DNA from: Brachyspira sp. SAP_772
GTDB lineage: Bacteria; Spirochaetota; Brachyspiria; Brachyspirales; Brachyspiraceae
Assembly: GCF_009755885.1 (NCBI RefSeq)
Contig: NZ_VYIX01000002.1
Coordinates: 602,875 to 666,874 of the forward strand
Direction of reading: 5' to 3'
Length of the DNA stretch: 64,000 nucleotides
In this document: positions 55,499 to 63,396 of the stretch, piece by piece
Numbering within the stretch: position 1 is the stretch's first letter
Layout of the letters: every line of letters begins with the position of its first letter
Program-made: the position numbers and the translations under genes
The notes under the pieces: generated by a model
What the model was told of the DNA's origin: nothing
The model's database searches: none
What the model saw: only the letters and a program-made list of their open reading frames with translations

Positions 55499-55528
55499 CT
55501 TGCAAGATAAATTATATTATCTTGCAAG
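55499..55528. promoter_or_regulatory. Perfect 12-bp hairpin in the infB leader
   Basis: Arms CTTGCAAGATAA (55499-55510) and its exact complement (55517-55528) enclose a 6-base loop, 27 bases upstream of infB and 20 bases after the upstream gene's stop. The T-rich side is on the plus strand, so for minus-strand genes it is not a textbook terminator. It could separate the two transcripts or act on the infB leader. Confidence 0.6.
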
Positions 55529-55547
55529 TTTTATTTATTTATATTTA

Positions 55548-56270
55548 TTAATTTGTTGCTCTAGGCAATAAATTATTAGTTACTTGTCCTTGTGTATTTG
55601 GCATAGCAGGAGGAACTATAGTTGCTTCTCCTAATACTGCATTATTTCTCTCTATTACTGCTTTATCTTTTAAATCTATTATATCTCTTTGAACATTTTG
55701 TTCAGCATAAACTCTTTTATAGATATCAGCTATATATGGAGCTGTTTGTGTATTGTATTCTGTGATACCATATTGTGCTAATTGTAATTGATCTTTTGCT
55801 TGATCAAAGAATGCTTTAGCTTGTTCTGGAGTTGGATTTGGTACATTGCTTGCTGCTTGTTCTATTAATTTTTGATAATAATATTGAGCTTTAATGTTTC
55901 TAATAGTAGCATCTATTGTAGATTTAGCTTCTTCTGTTTCAAAGAATTTATCTGCTTCTGCTTTTTTTAGTAGAAGTATTTGGTTTATTAAATCTTCAGC
56001 GTAATTTTGTTTATATCTACTATCACTTTCCATCATAGCTATTTGTTCAGGACTTGCTCCTTGTGCTCTGAAGGAATTTAAAAATACTTTATAATCTTTA
56101 TTAAAATTAGTTTGATTAATTGTGAAATCATCTATTTTTAATACCCATTCTCCTTCCCCGCCTTGAAGATATGCTATTGAATCTGAAGAGGTTGAAGAAT
56201 TTGTTTTTGAACAAGATACAAAAAATGCCGATAGAATTATCAATGATAAAAATAATTTTTTAATATACAT
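55548..56270 (-). CDS. SurA-N-like lipoprotein (chaperone-type, no PPIase domain)
   Basis: 240 residues. Lipoprotein signal with lipobox FFVSC (Cys20). The helical part resembles the N-terminal chaperone domain of SurA/PrsA-like foldases: WVLKIDDFTINQTNFNKDYK, then NYAEDLINQILLLKKAEAD and NIKAQYYYQKLIEQAA. No parvulin (PPIase) domain follows; the tail is Pro/Asn-rich. Probably a periplasmic or outer-membrane-anchored holdase helping outer-membrane proteins such as Vsp (inference). Located upstream of infB on the same strand but separated by a hairpin. Confidence 0.72.
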   Translation of the reverse strand: MYIKKLFLSLIILSAFFVSCSKTNSSTSSDSIAYLQGGEGEWVLKIDDFTINQTNFNKDYKVFLNSFRAQGASPEQIAMMESDSRYKQNYAEDLINQILLLKKAEADKFFETEEAKSTIDATIRNIKAQYYYQKLIEQAASNVPNPTPEQAKAFFDQAKDQLQLAQYGITEYNTQTAPYIADIYKRVYAEQNVQRDIIDLKDKAVIERNNAVLGEATIVPPAMPNTQGQVTNNLLPRATN

Positions 56271-56358
56271 AAAGAATACTCCTTAATTTACAATACAACT
56301 TAATAGTTGCAATAGTTTATCATATATATATTATTAGTGCAAGCTATTTTATAAATAT

Positions 56359-57852
56359 TTATTTCTTGCCAGAATACATATTTATCACTAAATTATTAAG
56401 CTCTTTTTCTAATATACCATACCAGATAGATTTTCTTCTTTTTAGAGCACTGCTATCTAAGGCATATTTCATTAATTTATTATAAGTTTCATTTGCTTTT
56501 TGTACATTTTGAAATATAGGTATATGATTGGCAGGAAATATTTCTGTTAGGTTCATTTCTATTTCTTTTTTAATTACTGTATCATATACAGGTAAAACTT
56601 TTTCGTATCCATTGCATATACTTTCTGCATATTCTAATACCATAGGGTCAAAATCTGGAATTGTTTTTAGAAGTTTTATTATAAGTGCGAAAGTATCTAT
56701 TGCTTCTTTATAATTTTCTTTTACTACGTAGGAGCCATTTGCATTATTGCATAAGTCGCATATAGTTTTATTATCATAAGCAGATATATATTCATTAACT
56801 CTTTTATTTATTTGGAATTTAGGCATAGAGCTGGCAGCTTTTGAAATTAAATCTAATATGCTTGTAAATAATCTCTGTTTCCACAAATTGCCTTTTATAC
56901 TTTTTACAAGTTCTTCCATTTCATTAAAGAAAGCTTCTTTATATTTTTCATTAGGGTTAAATATTGCTTCTACTATAGGAATTTCAGTTCCTTTAAAAGA
57001 TATCATACCATTATCATAGAAAGATATAATATTTTTTTCAAATATTTCACTTTTTGTTTTACTATTTTCTTTAAGAAAGTTAAACTGCAAATTTTTTGTA
57101 ACAATTATTTTAGTTTCTTTCGGAGATAGCATATTTGCCCTTGCTTGCATTCTTGCTGCATTATTAATTAGAAAGCCAGATAAATCTCCATCTTCTGTGA
57201 TTATAAGAGAATTGTTGCTCATTCCGCCAGCTATACCAGCACTTACTTTAAATTCTGGAAATATTGATGTATCTATATCAGGGCATTCTGTTAATATTCT
57301 TTTTTTACTTAAAGCTCCAATAATAGCCATAGTAGCACTTAAAGCATCGGTTGCAGATGGGCACATCATTACTATTTCATCGCCTTGTTTTCTATGTGAT
57401 ATAACATTATAAAATTTTGTAAGTTCGCCTATTTTGTTTTGCAACAAATCATCTAAAGCATGCATTTTAGAAAGATTGTTTTTATTCTCTTCACAAAACT
57501 TAGTATATCCATGAATATCAAGCATTGCTATATAAATATCAGCTATAGTTAAATTAAGTTTTAAATCTCCAGCAAAATTATATTTATGATTTTCTATAAC
57601 AAATTGATCCCACAACTTTGGATATGTTTCTTTATCTAAATTATTAAAAAATCCCCAATAAATCTTTCTTATAAGTTTGAATAATCCTTTTAAAATATTA
57701 TTATGGTCATTGATTTTTTCAAAATTAACATTACTAGCATAAGTAAATATTTCTGAGAATGTTCTTATTTTTCCAGATACTATTTGTTCGCTTAAATGAG
57801 TGTATAACTCATATTTTGATGTTGATGGGGTATAATCTTCTATTGTGTTCAC
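56359..57852 (-). CDS. Class III nucleotidyl cyclase-like protein
   Basis: 497 residues. The cyclase domain (about 105-270) has metal-binding D112 in MLDIHGYTKF, D158 in KQGDEIVMM, and the transition-state pair N230/R234 in INNAARMQ. The residue that usually marks the base (Asp in GDxVN) is Phe here (GFLIN), and the Lys before GD is shifted, so activity and ATP/GTP choice are uncertain. Flanking parts are helical without known domains. The start is GTG with AAGGA 6 bases upstream. If active it would make cAMP or cGMP for signalling; no cNMP receptor is in the window. Confidence 0.75.
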   Translation of the reverse strand: MNTIEDYTPSTSKYELYTHLSEQIVSGKIRTFSEIFTYASNVNFEKINDHNNILKGLFKLIRKIYWGFFNNLDKETYPKLWDQFVIENHKYNFAGDLKLNLTIADIYIAMLDIHGYTKFCEENKNNLSKMHALDDLLQNKIGELTKFYNVISHRKQGDEIVMMCPSATDALSATMAIIGALSKKRILTECPDIDTSIFPEFKVSAGIAGGMSNNSLIITEDGDLSGFLINNAARMQARANMLSPKETKIIVTKNLQFNFLKENSKTKSEIFEKNIISFYDNGMISFKGTEIPIVEAIFNPNEKYKEAFFNEMEELVKSIKGNLWKQRLFTSILDLISKAASSMPKFQINKRVNEYISAYDNKTICDLCNNANGSYVVKENYKEAIDTFALIIKLLKTIPDFDPMVLEYAESICNGYEKVLPVYDTVIKKEIEMNLTEIFPANHIPIFQNVQKANETYNKLMKYALDSSALKRRKSIWYGILEKELNNLVINMYSGKK

Positions 57853-57946
57853 ATTGTTTCCTTAAAAATTATTAATATATATCTCAAACCCATTTAAAAC
57901 TTTAACTCATAAACAAAAAAAAGCAATAGTAATTGTACTATAATTT

Positions 57947-58819
57947 TTATGTAAAAAACCTTGCATATATTCCTGATGGCAGTATTAAATCGCTGTTTTC
58001 TATAGGAAGAGCTATCTCTCCGCTTTCAAAAGAACCATTATTTTTAATTTGAGTTTGTAAAATGTTTTTAAGAGATATATGAGAAAAACTTGCAGTATAG
58101 CAGTTAATTAAAAATAGAATAGGGGAGCTTGATAATAGTTTAACACATTCTTCTACTAATCTTGTTAAACTTGTCTCTATTTGCCAAAGCTCTCCATTAG
58201 GACCTCTTCCATATACTGGAGGATCCATTATAATGACATCGTATTTTCTCTCTCTTCTCACTTCCCTTAAAACAAATTTTATAACATCTTCTATAATAAA
58301 TCTTACTTTTTTATTTTGAAAATTATTAATTTCAATATTAGTTTTTGCATGCCCAACAATTTTTTTTGAAGCATCAACATGCACTATTTCATCACAATCA
58401 GCATAAGCACAAGCAACAGTAGCACCTCCTGTGTATGCAAATAAGTTTAGAGCTTTTATTTCTTTATTTTTATGAGTAGAAGATTTTTTTTCTTTAATTT
58501 TGTCTATTATAAATTGCCAATTAACAGCCTGCTCAGGAAAAAGTCCAATATGTTTAAAATTTGTAAACTCAATTTTGAATGATAAGTCTTTGTATTTGAT
58601 GATAAAGTTTTCTTTTGGACTGTTGATATACTGCCAATAACCTCCGCCCTTATCAGAGCGATGATATATAGCATCTAAATTATTCCATTTATTTAATTGC
58701 TTTTGCCAAATAATTTGAGAATCAGGACGCGATACTAAAAAACCTCCTATATTCTCAAATTTTTCGCCATTTCCAGCATCTAAAATTTTATAGTCTTTCC
58801 AATCTCTCGCTACAATCAT
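57947..58819 (-). CDS. RlmI-like class I SAM methyltransferase
   Basis: 290 residues of the Methyltrans_SAM group (23S rRNA cytosine methyltransferase RlmI-like). The SAM site is LNLFAYTGGATVACAYADC with EIVHVDASKKIV, and the catalytic-loop motif is IIMDPPVYGRGPNGELW. The N-terminal part (KFENIGGFLVSRPDSQ, then IYHRSDKGGGYW) is typical of short bacterial members that lack a PUA domain. Probable substrate is rRNA, not proven. It starts 11 bases after motB, in the motility transcript, but has no clear link to motility. Confidence 0.82.
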   Translation of the reverse strand: MIVARDWKDYKILDAGNGEKFENIGGFLVSRPDSQIIWQKQLNKWNNLDAIYHRSDKGGGYWQYINSPKENFIIKYKDLSFKIEFTNFKHIGLFPEQAVNWQFIIDKIKEKKSSTHKNKEIKALNLFAYTGGATVACAYADCDEIVHVDASKKIVGHAKTNIEINNFQNKKVRFIIEDVIKFVLREVRRERKYDVIIMDPPVYGRGPNGELWQIETSLTRLVEECVKLLSSSPILFLINCYTASFSHISLKNILQTQIKNNGSFESGEIALPIENSDLILPSGIYARFFT

Positions 58820-58830
58820 ACAATTATTTA

Positions 58831-59631
58831 TTATTTTTGATTATAGTAAGTTACATCATTACGAACAACAACTATATCAACTCTTCTATTTAAAGCTCTT
58901 CCATCTGGTAAATCATTAGAAGCCACAGGTCTAGTGTCGGCATAACCCGCAACAGAATATTTATTTATATCCAACTTTCCTGTTTGGTCGCTTTCAAATA
59001 TTTTTTCTAATACAACAATAGCCCTTGCAGTAGAAAGTCCCCAGTTGTTTCCAAACTTTTGTTCAGTAGCACTTCCTTCTAATATTGCACCTGAGTCTGT
59101 ATGACCTTCTATTCTTATATCATTTGGTAATGTGCTAAGCACTGAAGCTATTTTTATAAAAGTTTCTGTGTTGTTTTGAGTGTTTACTATGTTTGTGGAA
59201 GCTGATTCAAAATATTGGTCTGCTCCTAATGTGATAACAAATCCTCTTTCATCTTCAGATACTCTTACTTTGTTGTTTTTTATTTCTGATTCTAATACAG
59301 ATACAGCTTTATCTACACTTCTGCCCATAGAATAACCTCTATCCATAGCAGGTAAAGCGTCTACATTAGCACCACCAGCAACTAATTTACTCTGCGATAA
59401 GGTAACTCCTCCAGATAAATTACCGAAAGAGCCCTGAAAAGCAGTAGCAAGAAGCTGCATAGTAGAATCACTAATAGATTCAGACATAGTAGAAAGCAGT
59501 AATACGAAGAAAGTAAGTACCAAAGTAACGAAGTCTCCATATGTTTGAAGCCATAATGGAGCAGAAGGACCCGGTACCTGTGCTTTATCACCAGCTTTTT
59601 TAGCTTTTTTACCAAATTTAATAGTAGCCAT
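58831..59631 (-). CDS. motB: Flagellar motor stator protein MotB
   Basis: 266 residues. One membrane helix (about 28-50) starts WLQTYGDFVTLVLTFFVLLL, with D33 as the proton-carrying Asp. The C-terminal OmpA-like domain binds peptidoglycan: RIEGHTDSGAI, NWGLSTARAIVVLE and GRALNRRVDIVV. With MotA it forms the ion-driven stator that turns the periplasmic flagella. It starts 18 bases after motA. fliL, the usual next gene in spirochaetes, is replaced by an rRNA methyltransferase gene. Confidence 0.96.
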   Translation of the reverse strand: MATIKFGKKAKKAGDKAQVPGPSAPLWLQTYGDFVTLVLTFFVLLLSTMSESISDSTMQLLATAFQGSFGNLSGGVTLSQSKLVAGGANVDALPAMDRGYSMGRSVDKAVSVLESEIKNNKVRVSEDERGFVITLGADQYFESASTNIVNTQNNTETFIKIASVLSTLPNDIRIEGHTDSGAILEGSATEQKFGNNWGLSTARAIVVLEKIFESDQTGKLDINKYSVAGYADTRPVASNDLPDGRALNRRVDIVVVRNDVTYYNQK

Positions 59632-59649
59632 TATATATCCTTAAATTAT

Positions 59650-60441
59650 TTATCTGTCTCCAACCTGCTCATTAACTTTTTGACGTTGAGGAGGAGGTAA
59701 GAAAGATACTAATTTATCTTTAACAATTCTAGGGTTATCACCAGCTTGTATAGATAATATACCCTCAAGCATAATACTCTGTACAATAGCCTCAGAAGCA
59801 TGTCTTGCAGCAAGTCTGCCAGCTATAGGCAAAGCAAAACCGTTAGCTATAACCGAACCATAGTAAGTAGTAATAAGTGCTACCGCCATACCAGAACCGA
59901 TGGCTTCAACACCGCCACCGCCTCCTAAGCTTCTAAGCATTATTACAAGTCCGATTAATGTACCAATCATACCCCAAGCAGGATATAATGAAGCAGCATC
60001 TTCAAATACCTTTCTTACTGTATCGTGCCTTGCTTCTACGTTATCTATTTCTGTATTCAAAATGTTTTTTACTAGTTCTGGGTCGGTTCCATCTACTACA
60101 AGCTGCATACCTTTTTTAAGAAAAGGATCTGCTACTTCTTGTATATCGTCTTCAAGTACAAGCAAACCTTCTCTTCTTGCCTTTTCAGAGAAACTTATTA
60201 AAGTAATAATTATTTGTGCTTCATCATAGTTAGGTTTATTCAAAAGAACTTTAATAGCTCTAGGTACACCCAATATAGTTCCTATGTCATTTGCAACGAA
60301 AAGAGAAGTAGTTCCTCCTAGTCCTGTTACAACTGCAGAAGCAATGTCCACCATGTGCCCAACATTACCACCACCTGAAATTATACCAAATAAATTGATA
60401 CCTATAACTAATAAAAAACCTAAAGGTACTATAATATCCAT
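59650..60441 (-). CDS. motA: Flagellar motor stator protein MotA
   Basis: 263-residue inner-membrane protein with four helices, the stator partner of MotB. Helix 1 is PLGFLLVIGINLFGIISGGG; the large cytoplasmic loop (about 60-150) carries charged residues that contact FliG; helices 3 and 4 contain YPAWGMIGTLIGLVIMLRSL (with the conserved Pro) and the Ala/Thr-rich GMAVALITTYYGSVIANGFA. Sits between flbD and motB in the flagellar operon. Confidence 0.96.
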   Translation of the reverse strand: MDIIVPLGFLLVIGINLFGIISGGGNVGHMVDIASAVVTGLGGTTSLFVANDIGTILGVPRAIKVLLNKPNYDEAQIIITLISFSEKARREGLLVLEDDIQEVADPFLKKGMQLVVDGTDPELVKNILNTEIDNVEARHDTVRKVFEDAASLYPAWGMIGTLIGLVIMLRSLGGGGGVEAIGSGMAVALITTYYGSVIANGFALPIAGRLAARHASEAIVQSIMLEGILSIQAGDNPRIVKDKLVSFLPPPQRQKVNEQVGDR

Positions 60442-60484
60442 ATTTTTTACTCTCTAATATTTTATTTATTTTTTTATTTTCTTT

Positions 60485-60709
60485 CTAATCTTCATTACCA
60501 TAGAAAGAAGGTTTTTTAGTAGAATTTTCATTTACTATTCTAGTTCTATATTCCACTATTCTATTTAATACAGTTTCAAAACTATCTTTAGTTACTACTT
60601 TTCTTCCAGATAGCATAGTAATTACCAAATCAGGAGTTTCCTCCATAAACTCTATTTGATGTGGATTAATATATAAAACGCTTCCGTCAAATCTAGTTAC
60701 ATATATCAT
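60485..60709 (-). CDS. flbD: FlbD family protein
   Basis: 74 residues: MIYVTRFDGSVLYINPHQIE followed by TPDLVITMLSGRKVVTKDS. This small protein of the spirochaete/clostridial flagellar operons (FlbD, also called FlbEp) always sits between flgE and motA, as here. The exact function is unknown; a regulatory or assembly role has been proposed. No membrane segment. Gap to flgE is 63 bases. Confidence 0.9.
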   Translation of the reverse strand: MIYVTRFDGSVLYINPHQIEFMEETPDLVITMLSGRKVVTKDSFETVLNRIVEYRTRIVNENSTKKPSFYGNED

Positions 60710-60772
60710 AAATTAAGAAACTCCTAACCATTATATTATACTAAAAAAAAACAAAAAGTCTAATATTTTTAT

Positions 60773-62098
60773 TTATCTTTTAAGTGCTATAACCTCTTGA
60801 AGTAGTTGATCAGCTGTAGTTATAGTTCTAGCATTAGCTTGGAAACCTCTTTGAGTAACTATCATATCTGTAAACTGTTCACTCAAATCAACGTTAGACA
60901 TCTCTAAAGTACCAGCTTTAATAGAACCTCTTCCTTCAGCAGCAGCAACACCAATATTAGCAGCACCAGAGTTATTGCTCTCTACAAATAAAGTATCTCC
61001 TGCTTTTTCCAAACCGCCTGCATTATTAAACTTAGCTAAAGCAACCTGTCCTAAAGTTTTTCTGTTACCATTTGTAAATACTCCAGTAATTTGACCGCTG
61101 TCATCAAAGCTGAAGCCTTCAAGCATACCCATAGTATAACCGTCTTGCTCTATAGCTTTAGTTGTAGAAGGTGATTCAAATTGTGTGATACCATTAAATA
61201 AACCAACCTCTCCTAAAGTAAGGTTAATAGTTTGATTTACTTCTCCGTCTGTACCTGTATATGTGAAAGATACATTAGGCATTAATACGCCTTCAGTTTG
61301 AGTGTTAGTACCATCGCTTACAGAAATTAATGAACCAGCATCATTAAATACTAATTGGAAAGTATTGTTTCCGCCGCCTTCAACAGGATCGCCTGCTGAA
61401 ACACTTACGCTTCCCTCTGTTGCTTCTGGCACTTCTATTACCATATCCCATCTGTTAACATCTGTTCTGTTGAATGTTGCTCTTAATTGACGAGGTATTC
61501 CTGTAGAATCATAAATAGTTAAATCTGCTTGGTGAGTATCGCTATTTTTTTGTAGGTTACAAAAGAACTTAGTGTTTTGTGTAGCACGTGCGGGATCTTT
61601 TGAACCTACTGGTATAATTAAATCTTCTACGCCAGCAGCTGTGTTTAATTCCATCATTCCTGTTTCTGGATTAAGTACCGCATTCCAACCTTGTACCTTA
61701 TAACCATTAGAAGGATTAACTAAATAACCATCTTTATCTAAAGAAAAAGCACCATTTCTTGTATAATAAGAGTTATTTCCTCTCTTTTCAATAAAGAAAC
61801 CTTCTCCTTGAATAGCTAAATCTGTATTTACACCTGTAACTTGTAAAGCTCCTTGTGTGTGTATTGTATCTATAGTAGCTACCTGCATACCAAGACCAAC
61901 CTGTTGAGGATTGATACCGCCTCTATCTTCCTGCGGTTTAGCAGCTCCGCTCAAAGATTGGCTTATCATATCCTTGAAAGTTACTCTACCTTTTTTAAAA
62001 CCGTATGTATTTACATTGGATATGTTATTACCAACAACATCCATTCTAGTTTGGTGATTCTGTAATCCAGATACACCTGCAAATAATGAACGCATCAT
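60773..62098 (-). CDS. flgE: Flagellar hook protein FlgE
   Basis: 441 residues. The N-terminal rod/hook family motif is SLFAGVSGLQNHQTRMDVVGN; the C-terminal one is LEMSNVDLSEQFTDMIVTQR. C180 in FFCNLQKNS and K167 in VGSKDPARA are 13 residues apart, the same spacing as Lys165 and Cys178 of Treponema denticola FlgE, which form lysinoalanine cross-links that lock the spirochaete hook (established). The hook of this organism is therefore predicted to be covalently cross-linked. First gene of flgE-flbD-motA-motB; GGAGG ribosome site 10 bases upstream. Confidence 0.96.
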   Translation of the reverse strand: MMRSLFAGVSGLQNHQTRMDVVGNNISNVNTYGFKKGRVTFKDMISQSLSGAAKPQEDRGGINPQQVGLGMQVATIDTIHTQGALQVTGVNTDLAIQGEGFFIEKRGNNSYYTRNGAFSLDKDGYLVNPSNGYKVQGWNAVLNPETGMMELNTAAGVEDLIIPVGSKDPARATQNTKFFCNLQKNSDTHQADLTIYDSTGIPRQLRATFNRTDVNRWDMVIEVPEATEGSVSVSAGDPVEGGGNNTFQLVFNDAGSLISVSDGTNTQTEGVLMPNVSFTYTGTDGEVNQTINLTLGEVGLFNGITQFESPSTTKAIEQDGYTMGMLEGFSFDDSGQITGVFTNGNRKTLGQVALAKFNNAGGLEKAGDTLFVESNNSGAANIGVAAAEGRGSIKAGTLEMSNVDLSEQFTDMIVTQRGFQANARTITTADQLLQEVIALKR

Positions 62099-62316
62099 AA
62101 GGCGAATTCCTCCATAAAAGTAATTTTTTTATATTTAATTAATTTGTTATATTCTTATAATTATTTTCGGTATAATTAAAATTTGCTTAATATTTTTTTA
62201 TATACATTTAGTTTTAATATTATGAAATTAATACTTATTGTTTTTTGATAAAATTAGAAAATATTTATTAATGACTTTTAAATTATTGTTAGATTTTTTT
62301 AAACATTGAGATACAT

Positions 62317-62349
62317 AAAAAAGAGACGCTGCCTTTCGCAGCATCTCTT
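62317..62349 (-). terminator. Intrinsic terminator of the PepSY-like gene
   Basis: A 12-bp stem (62321-62332 with 62338-62349), fully paired with one G-U as minus-strand RNA, then U-run. It isolates the flagellar genes from the upstream gene. The rest of the 285-base gap up to flgE holds nothing recognisable. Confidence 0.82.
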
Positions 62350-62383
62350 AAAAATAATACTTTTTCATAAACCTTTTATATAA

Positions 62384-62815
62384 TTAATCATCAAATTGCT
62401 GTCCCATTAATTGTCCATTAGATGATATAAACATTTCCATCATATTATTGAGTTTTATTTTGTAATTACCCCATTCTTTTTCTACGCTTACCATCATAGC
62501 TTGAGGATATGTCTTTTTTACTGTATTAGCAACAGCTTGAGGCAATACACTAAAAGGTACCCCATTATAATCTCCGTCTATATTCACCCAGTCACCATTT
62601 GTTAAGAAATCTATACTAGCACCATTCGATAACTCAACATCAAATTTTCTGCCATCTCTTTCTACTTTCCATATTTGAGCACTAGGATATATTTTCTTGA
62701 TAAATGTTACTGCCTGATTTGGCAATGCTGAAGCAGGAACTATCATATCAGCAAATAGAATTGATGTAGAAAAAATTGATAATACTATTAGTGAAGATAA
62801 TATTTTCTTTATCAT
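62384..62815 (-). CDS. Exported PepSY-like (DUF2874) protein
   Basis: 143 residues with a signal peptide (LSSLIVLSIFSTSILFA). Two tandem repeats follow, each an AxxFIKKxYPxA helix and three strands: AVTFIKKIYPSAQIWKVERDG and AVANTVKKTYPQAMMVSVEKEW. This is the PepSY-like/DUF2874 fold known from periplasmic proteins of Bacteroides and spirochaetes. A binding or inhibitor role is presumed for the family, none is shown. Separate transcription unit. Confidence 0.82.
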   Translation of the reverse strand: MIKKILSSLIVLSIFSTSILFADMIVPASALPNQAVTFIKKIYPSAQIWKVERDGRKFDVELSNGASIDFLTNGDWVNIDGDYNGVPFSVLPQAVANTVKKTYPQAMMVSVEKEWGNYKIKLNNMMEMFISSNGQLMGQQFDD

Positions 62816-62915
62816 ATTAAACTCCTCTATAATTTACTACTATGTTTAGTAGCAAATTACATTTATAAAATTAATATAAACAAAAATTAGATTTATGTCA
62901 ACATATTTTATAATT

Positions 62916-63377
62916 TTATTCTGTTAAATCTACTTCTATATTTGAAATTTTATTTATTATTTCATCATAACTCATTTTAGCAAGAGAACTATCGCTTCCG
63001 CAAGCTATATATAAATCATCAAATCTCTTCATGCTTTTATCAACTAATACTGTAATTCTTTCATCTATTCCAAATGGGCATACCCCTCCAAAAGTAAAGC
63101 CTGTTAAATTAAAAGTATCCTCTGCACTTGCAAAATTGGTTTTACAGCCAAAGTATTCTTTAGTCTTTTTTGATGATATTTTTTTATCTCCAGATGCTAT
63201 TAGCATAAAAAAATCTTTTTTTACCGGTTTTAATAATATAGATTTAGCAACCTGTCCTTTTTCTATATTTAAAGACTTAGCAGCATCTTCAACAGTCTTT
63301 GTAGCACCACTTTCTTCAAATTCTTTATGCTCTATGCCAAGCTCATTTAAAACTTTTAATACTTTATCACTAATCAT
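62916..63377 (-). CDS. YbaK/EbsC-family aminoacyl-tRNA deacylase
   Basis: 153 residues. The YbaK/ProX editing fold is shown by VAKSILLKP (with the catalytic Lys region), the middle FGCKTNFASAEDTFNLTGFTFGGVCPFG, and the end ACGSDSSLAKMSYDEI. These enzymes hydrolyse mischarged tRNAs such as Cys- or Ala-tRNA(Pro) in trans. The exact substrate is not visible. It begins 19 bases after the EamA transporter gene stop on the same strand, so the two form an operon. Confidence 0.9.
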   Translation of the reverse strand: MISDKVLKVLNELGIEHKEFEESGATKTVEDAAKSLNIEKGQVAKSILLKPVKKDFFMLIASGDKKISSKKTKEYFGCKTNFASAEDTFNLTGFTFGGVCPFGIDERITVLVDKSMKRFDDLYIACGSDSSLAKMSYDEIINKISNIEVDLTE

Positions 63378-63396
63378 AAATATTCTCCATTTATAT

